NCBI GenBank assembly: GCA_963780755.1
Contig: CAWACX010000002.1
Span: 682,001 to 746,000 of the forward strand
Direction of reading: 5' to 3'
Length of the DNA stretch: 64,000 bases
Origin: JALYNX01 sp963780755
Lineage (GTDB): Bacteria; Actinomycetota; Acidimicrobiia; Spongiisociales; ZC4RG35
Made by a program: the position numbers and the translations under genes. This document shows, piece by piece, positions 60,114-64,000 of this stretch. The notes beneath the pieces are model-generated. The model saw nothing but the letters and a program-made list of their open reading frames with translations. It searched no databases and was not told where the DNA came from. How positions within the stretch are numbered: position 1 is the first letter of the stretch; each line of letters starts with the position of its first letter.

Positions 60114-60822
60114 CCTGGATGGCGGCCACGGTCACCGAGGTCCACGACGAGACGCCCCGGGTGCGGAGCATCGTGTTCGAATGCCCTGGCTGGGACGGGC
60201 ATCACGCCGGTCAGCACGTCGACATCCGACTGACCGCAGAGGACGGGTACCAGGCCCAGCGCAGCTACTCGATCGCCTCCGCCCCCGAGGACGATCATCT
60301 GGTCCTCACCATCGAGCGACTGCAGGACGGTGAGGTGTCGCCGTATCTCGTCGACGTCGTGGAGCCCGGTGATCAGCTCGAGATGAGAGGCCCGATCGGC
60401 GGCTATTTCATCTGGGATGGCTCGGGAGAGGAGCCGCTGTTCATGATCGCCGGGGGCTCGGGCGTGGTGCCTTTTCGGTCGATGCTGCGTCACCGTTCGG
60501 CGGCTCGGATCGCGGGCACCGGCCCGGCTTCTCTACTCCTCCCGCTCCTGGGAGGACGTGATCTACCGGGAAGAGCTCGGTGAGCCCGGGGAAGGCCGGC
60601 GGTGATCCACACCCTCACTCGCTCCCAGCCCGAGGGTTGGGAGGGCACCGGCGGCGGATCGACGCCGACATGCTCGATGAGGTCGGGTTCGCTCCGGAGT
60701 CCGCGCCCTGGATCTTCATCTGCGGCCCGACCACCTTTGTGGAGGTCGCGGCCGGCGCTCTGGTCGACCTGGGCCACGATCCGATGATGATCAGGACCGA
60801 GCGCTTCGGGCCCACCGGCTGA
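60083..60822 (+). CDS. FAD/NAD(P)-binding oxidoreductase (ferredoxin reductase type), several frameshifts
   Basis: The first 140 residues hold the FAD domain (RVRSIVFECPGWDGHHAGQHVDIRL, RSYSIASAPEDDHL, MRGPIGGYFIW) and the start of the NAD domain (FMIAGGSGVVPFRSML). After shifts near 60520, 60600 and 60650 the remainder is LLYSSRSWEDVIYREELG, VIHTLTRSQPEGWEG and RRIDADMLDEVGFAPESAPWIFICGPTTFVE. FNR-like. It overlaps the sulfite-oxidase-like gene by 31 bp, implying a functional pair. Confidence 0.83.
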
Positions 60823-60824
60823 TC

Positions 60825-61214
60825 TCAGAAATCCCGACGCCCGGTGAAGTGGGAAGTGACCTCGGGCCGGGTGGGCTGGTAGATCGCCAGTCGATGCCCG
60901 CCACCGGTATGAAACGAGCGGCACAGGCCCTGGGGGATTTCGAAGATTCCCTCCCGCTCCCAGCCATCTGACTCGAGCGGGTCATCGTGGCCTCGAGGTC
61001 GGCCACCCGATAGATGAGGATGCGGTCGCTCTCCCTCGACGTGGTCGGTGAAGAGGAGGTCGGGGGGAGTGTCCGACATCCGCACCATGGCGACCCGGGT
61101 CTTCCATTCCTCGATCGCGAAGACCAGCTCGCCGCCGAGCACGTCGGCGAAGTAGGCGGCGTCGGCTGCCACGTCCCGGCTCGGCATGTAGAGGAAGTCG
61201 AGCGATTCGAACAT
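60825..61214 (-). CDS. VOC family protein, two compensating frameshifts
   Basis: MFESLDFLYMPSRDVAADAAYFADVLGGELVFAIEEWKTRVAMVRM, then (in a shifted frame of about 20 residues near 61000) DRILIYRVADLEATM, then back in frame GWEREGIFEIPQGLCRSF and HRLAIYQ. This is one vicinal-oxygen-chelate domain of about 130 residues, similar to glyoxalase/bleomycin-resistance folds. The function is unknown. It converges on the flavin reductase gene (2 bp between stops). Confidence 0.75.
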   Translation of the reverse strand: MFESLDFLYMPSRDVAADAAYFADVLGGELVFAIEEWKTRVAMVRMSDTPPDLLFTDHVEGERPHPHLSGGRPRGHDDPLESDGWEREGIFEIPQGLCRSFHTGGGHRLAIYQPTRPEVTSHFTGRRDF

Positions 61215-61290
61215 CCAGTGGCCAAAGGTAACCTCCCTCGGTACTGCTCGGATCCCGAAGGTCCGACCCACCAGGGGCCTGGAGGTCCGA

Positions 61291-61947
61291 ATGAGAAATT
61301 CACGTTTTGCCGCGCTGGCCTTGATGCTCGTGGTGGCCCTCACTGCCTGTGGTGGAGATTCCTCGAGCACCACCACCGCGCCGGCCGACACGACAGCTCC
61401 AACCACGGAGACCACCGACAACCCGGCGGGAGAGGTGTCGAGTCTTTCCGACATGCCTCAAGAGTGTCTCGACGCCTTCCGCACCTTCCTCCAGGAGTTG
61501 GAGCCGCTGGTCGAGGGCCGCGACTTCAACGCCATGACCCAGGCAGACATGGAAGCCCTGTCGACCGAGCTCGAGACGGCCACTGCCCCGCTCGAAGAGC
61601 AGACCGCCAACTGCCCGGATCTCGACATGACCGCCGAGGACAGCATCGCCGCGATGAAGGAGTTCGCCGAGGACGAGGCCCCGGGGACGCTCGCCTATTT
61701 CGTGTTCTTGGAGCAGTTCATCGGGAGCGTCGGCGAAGGTGCCGGTGAGGCGAGTGGAGATTGCGAGACCGACCTCGCCGCGCTCGACGCGTACGTGGCG
61801 CAGGGCGGGACCATGAACGACCTTCCCCTGGGCGAGCTGACAACGGCCGGCGCCCTGATGGCCGCAGTCAGCACCGAGTGCTCACCGGAGAGGTTCCAGG
61901 AGTGGGTGACCCAGGAGGACGTTGCCGCCTGGATGGCCGGCGGCTGA
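61291..61947 (+). CDS. hypothetical lipoprotein
   Basis: A 218-residue protein with signal peptide and lipobox (LVVALTAC), a Ser/Thr-rich spacer (SSSTTTAPADTTAPTTETTD) and an acidic helical domain (PQECLDAFRTFLQELEPLV, TLAYFVFLEQFIGSVGEG, DCETDLAALDAYVAQGG). Four cysteines in the domain (EC, NC, DC, EC) may pair. Family not recognised. Convergent with a VOC gene. Confidence 0.82.
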   Translation: MRNSRFAALALMLVVALTACGGDSSSTTTAPADTTAPTTETTDNPAGEVSSLSDMPQECLDAFRTFLQELEPLVEGRDFNAMTQADMEALSTELETATAPLEEQTANCPDLDMTAEDSIAAMKEFAEDEAPGTLAYFVFLEQFIGSVGEGAGEASGDCETDLAALDAYVAQGGTMNDLPLGELTTAGALMAAVSTECSPERFQEWVTQEDVAAWMAGG

Positions 61948-62336
61948 CGGCTCGCCGGCTCTAGAGCGGCGAAAAGGTCGACGGCGTTGCCGTCCGGATC
62001 GTGAACCGTCGCGTAGCGCTGGCCCCAGGGAGCATCGAACGGGGATAGGTGGCCGCGCCCTCCGGCCGCCACCAGCTCACTGAACATTCGGTCGACATCG
62101 GCCGGGCTGTCACAGAGAAAGGCGAGGGCAGTGCGCGGCCCGCCGCCGGTTGGCGGTTGCCAGTCGGAGAAGGACTGGACGCTGGCTTCGGTGTCGAGCA
62201 TCACCCTCAGCCCACCGGGCCCGGCCGCCTCGGCATGGACCTCGTCGTCGGCAAATTCCAGGCCGAGCATCTTGTAGAAGGCGATGGCGCGCTCCATGTC
62301 GGAGACGATGAGTCCGATGGCGTCGAGACGTGGCAT
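61695..62336 (-). CDS. VOC family protein, likely truncated by a frameshift at its 3' end
   Basis: The first 125 residues (LDAIGLIVSDMERAIAFYKMLGLEF, LRVMLDTEASVQSF, TALAFLCDSPADVDRMFSEL, WGQRYATVHDPDGNAVDLFA) are a complete VOC domain. In the given sequence the frame then runs another 85 codons antisense to the lipoprotein gene, with no homology; a one-base shift near 61965 would end the gene at TAG 61961-61963, 13 bp from the lipoprotein stop. The real protein probably ends there. Role unknown. Confidence 0.8.
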   Translation of the reverse strand: MPRLDAIGLIVSDMERAIAFYKMLGLEFADDEVHAEAAGPGGLRVMLDTEASVQSFSDWQPPTGGGPRTALAFLCDSPADVDRMFSELVAAGGRGHLSPFDAPWGQRYATVHDPDGNAVDLFAALEPASRQPPAIQAATSSWVTHSWNLSGEHSVLTAAIRAPAVVSSPRGRSFMVPPCATYASSAARSVSQSPLASPAPSPTLPMNCSKNTK

Positions 62337-62353
62337 GAATGGGACTCTACGAC

Positions 62354-62770
62354 TCAGGTCTGGTTGGCTTTCCAGGCCTCAACCTGGCGGGACACTGCGG
62401 CCGAGTCGAACCAGGCGTTCTCGTATTCGATCAGACCGTCCCGGAGCCGGAACAGGTGGAGCAGCCGGATTTCCACCGGCGCTCCTCCGCCATCGATCCC
62501 GGCCCATTGGCCGTGGACATGGCCGGTGACGTTGGACTCGTCGACCACCCAGAGCCCGTCGTCGGACTTGAAGCGGCGCACCGAGACGAAATGGACGTCG
62601 GGGATGGCGTCGAGGATGTCGGAGTAGACCGCGCCCACCGCCTCCTTCCCGTGGACCGGGCTCAAGGGATGGGTCACGTCGTCCCACACGATGTCATCGG
62701 TGTAGGTGGCCAGGGTGCCCGGCACGTCGTGTGCGTTCTCGGCGGCGAAATGCCGGTCCACTATGTCCAT
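62354..62770 (-). CDS. SnoaL-like (NTF2 fold) protein
   Basis: A 138-residue protein: HFAAENAHDVPGTLATYTDDIVWDDV, AVGAVYSDILDAIPDVHFVSVRRF and HLFRLRDGLIEYENAWFDSAAV fit the SnoaL-like polyketide cyclase/NTF2 superfamily. ATG 62770 is preceded by GAGGAGGA 5 bp upstream, which decides it against the long upstream open frame that belongs to the broken hydrolase. Could be an isomerase or a small-molecule binding protein. Confidence 0.85.
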   Translation of the reverse strand: MDIVDRHFAAENAHDVPGTLATYTDDIVWDDVTHPLSPVHGKEAVGAVYSDILDAIPDVHFVSVRRFKSDDGLWVVDESNVTGHVHGQWAGIDGGGAPVEIRLLHLFRLRDGLIEYENAWFDSAAVSRQVEAWKANQT

Positions 62771-62780
62771 CGATTCCTCC

Positions 62781-64000
62781 TCAATCACAGGTGGTGTCGA
62801 CCACGATCTCTTCGCCGGCCCGCTGATATCCGTATGGAGCACTCGCCCATCGAGACGTCGAGGATGAAGCACGTCCTCGAGCGAGTCGTAGCTCCCGGTC
62901 CCTGACATCAACACATCGGTGGCGAGCCCGCAGTCCTCGAAGGTGAAGTCGTTCCCGACCTCGGTGGCGGTGAAGGAGAGGGTTCCTCCCTCGGGGCAAC
63001 CGACGCTGGTGTCGGTGAACAGGTCCCAGTAGTAGTACTCGGGGAGATAGCCGATCTCCCACTCGATGTTGCTGAGCATCGGTCTCCGGGTCCTCGGTGT
63101 CGGCTCCGGTGAGCCGGGGCTGATAGGGGGCGATCACCACTCCCTCGCAGACCTCGGGTCGTGGGTGGAGTCCCATCGAGGATGAAGGCGGTCACGTCTT
63201 CGTCGGGACAGGGCTCGCCCCAGCCGAAGATGACATGGGGCCCGCCCTCCTTGGACATGATGTAGCCCTCGGCAAGCCGGGAGTGAACGTCCACCCCCTG
63301 TTGGTAGGGGGTGACCGGGTCGACAGTCGGGCCAAGGACCAATGTCGGGATGCCTTCGGCGGTCAGTGGTGGCGGCCGCCCCTCGGCGGTCTTGTGCGGC
63401 CAGAAGGCGCAGGGGAGGTCCCCGAAGTAGACCGAGGCGAGACGAAGCCCTTCTGGCGCGGGGGCGGCGTCGATGAAATTCTGGACCGTCTCCTCGGGCG
63501 TGGCGCCATAGGCGTAGTCGAGGCATTCGACCCCGAAGTACATGGCGTCGGACCAGGTGGGGTCCTCGATGCACCTCCTGGGTCTGCTGGGTCGAGGGCG
63601 AGGTTGACGTTGAGGAGGCGGAGCAGGGGCACCAGGTCGCCATCCCGACCCCACGCCGAGAGCGCCCGGAGGAACAGCATCCGGTCGTACTCCTCGTAGA
63701 GATGGCCGGTGGCGATGGTTTCCAGGTCACCGAGACCCAGCGACCGGCTTGTAGTCGTGCCGTCAGGGAGGGGGAAGTCGGCGCTGAGCGGCCCCTCGAG
63801 GAGCTGGCCGTAGAGCCGGTCGTAGGCGTCACCGGCCGGGCCCCCGAAGTCGGCGGCGCAGAGCTCGTCCTGGTCGCAGGCCTCGATCATCAGGTCAAGG
63901 GTGCGGCTGGAAGCCGCCGCCATTTCCTGGTGGTAGGCGATTCCCTCCAGGGTGAGGTCGACCACACCGTCGATGATGAGCCGGTCGAGGTTCTCGGGGT
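62781..64000 (-). CDS. alpha/beta hydrolase with TAP-like C-terminal domain, 5' end outside window, several frameshifts
   Basis: Reading from the edge: LDRLIIDGVVDLTLEGIAYHQ and CDQDELCAADFGGPAGDAYDRL (lid domain) in one frame; DPTWSDAMYFGVECLDY, FGDLPCAFWPHKTAEGRP and IPTLVLGPTVDPVTPYQQGVDVHSRL (acid-residue strand), GGPHVIFGWGEPCPDEDV (histidine replaced or nearby) after a shift near 63575; CEGVVIAPYQPRLT after one near 63150; then LSNIEWEIGYLPEYYYWDLFTDTSV and GYQRAGEEIVVDTTCD at the end. It resembles secreted TAP/S33-type peptidases of actinobacteria. The N-terminal nucleophile region is outside the window. Confidence 0.75.

Noticed and set aside
61695..61960. Extra C-terminal 85 residues of the second VOC protein
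   Set aside because: They are antisense to an intact lipoprotein gene and follow a complete VOC domain; a one-base shift would stop the gene at 61961.
1..64000. tRNA, rRNA, CRISPR array or prophage
   Set aside because: No characteristic T-loop sequence in an intergenic gap, no direct repeat arrays and no phage genes were noticed by eye; a tRNAscan and repeat search would be needed to be certain.

Overview
The window is a gene-dense, GC-rich stretch of an actinobacterial chromosome. The actinobacterial assignment rests on a DUF222/13E12-type HNH gene with an actinobacterial-style SOS box, a GabD2-type succinate-semialdehyde dehydrogenase, a split LigD-polymerase/LigC ligase pair, DUF427 and CHAD proteins, and secreted proteins with Thr-rich linkers and lipoboxes. 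An uncultivated Acidimicrobiia-like lineage is my best guess, but that is inference. No rRNA, tRNA, CRISPR array, insertion sequence or prophage was seen, and no gene-free stretch exceeds about 300 bp.

Layout. 1-3.7 kb: truncated DNA methyltransferase, GNAT acetyltransferase, MsrB, NUDIX hydrolase, CHAD protein, DUF427. 3.7-7.6 kb: two ABC-2 export systems, the first ending in a small XRE regulator and preceded by an operator-like inverted repeat. 7.7-10.4 kb: SOS-box-controlled DUF222/HNH gene, small membrane protein, dienelactone hydrolase. 10.4-15.8 kb: FAD oxidoreductase, transketolase, then an ECF sigma factor translationally coupled to an alkylguanine-DNA alkyltransferase fused to an Ada-type zinc domain. 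15.8-20.8 kb: MFS exporter, a dienelactone hydrolase homologue lacking its nucleophile, an AhpD-like protein, GabD2. 20.8-26.4 kb: LigD-type primase-polymerase and LigC-type ligase flanking a four-gene ABC block. 26.4-33.9 kb: BrkB protein, cation exchanger, lytic transglycosylase, RidA, zinc metallopeptidase, MsrA. 33.9-40.9 kb: two tandem S41 proteases, divergent from an amidohydrolase-maf-secreted protein-thioesterase-dus operon. 41-47.1 kb: hutU and a probable hutG, a third ABC exporter, nitroreductase, thioesterase. 47.1-56.1 kb: PabB-PabC fusion, DeoD, a NEW3-domain/ABC operon, LCCL lipoprotein, AzlCD, NCS2 purine permease with a structured leader. 56.2-64 kb: nucleotide cyclase, Zwf, CorA, sulfite-oxidase-like protein with flavin reductase, two VOC proteins, lipoprotein, SnoaL-like protein and a broken alpha/beta hydrolase.

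Themes. DNA damage and repair functions recur: the SOS-boxed HNH protein, the sigma factor-alkyltransferase pair, and the polymerase/ligase pair. So do oxidative-damage repair (MsrA, MsrB, perhaps the sulfite-oxidase-like pair) and export (five ABC-2 type systems). Purine uptake and salvage (NCS2, DeoD), the pentose phosphate pathway (Zwf, transketolase), histidine degradation and folate synthesis (PabBC) are represented by scattered genes.

Sequence quality. At least six otherwise well-conserved genes before 58.9 kb are each split by a single one-base frameshift. Between 58.9 and 64 kb about a dozen frameshifts break nearly every gene. Several sit in short homopolymers, which looks more like assembly or read error near a low-coverage contig end than true pseudogenes. 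Broken genes are annotated as the single gene they most likely represent.
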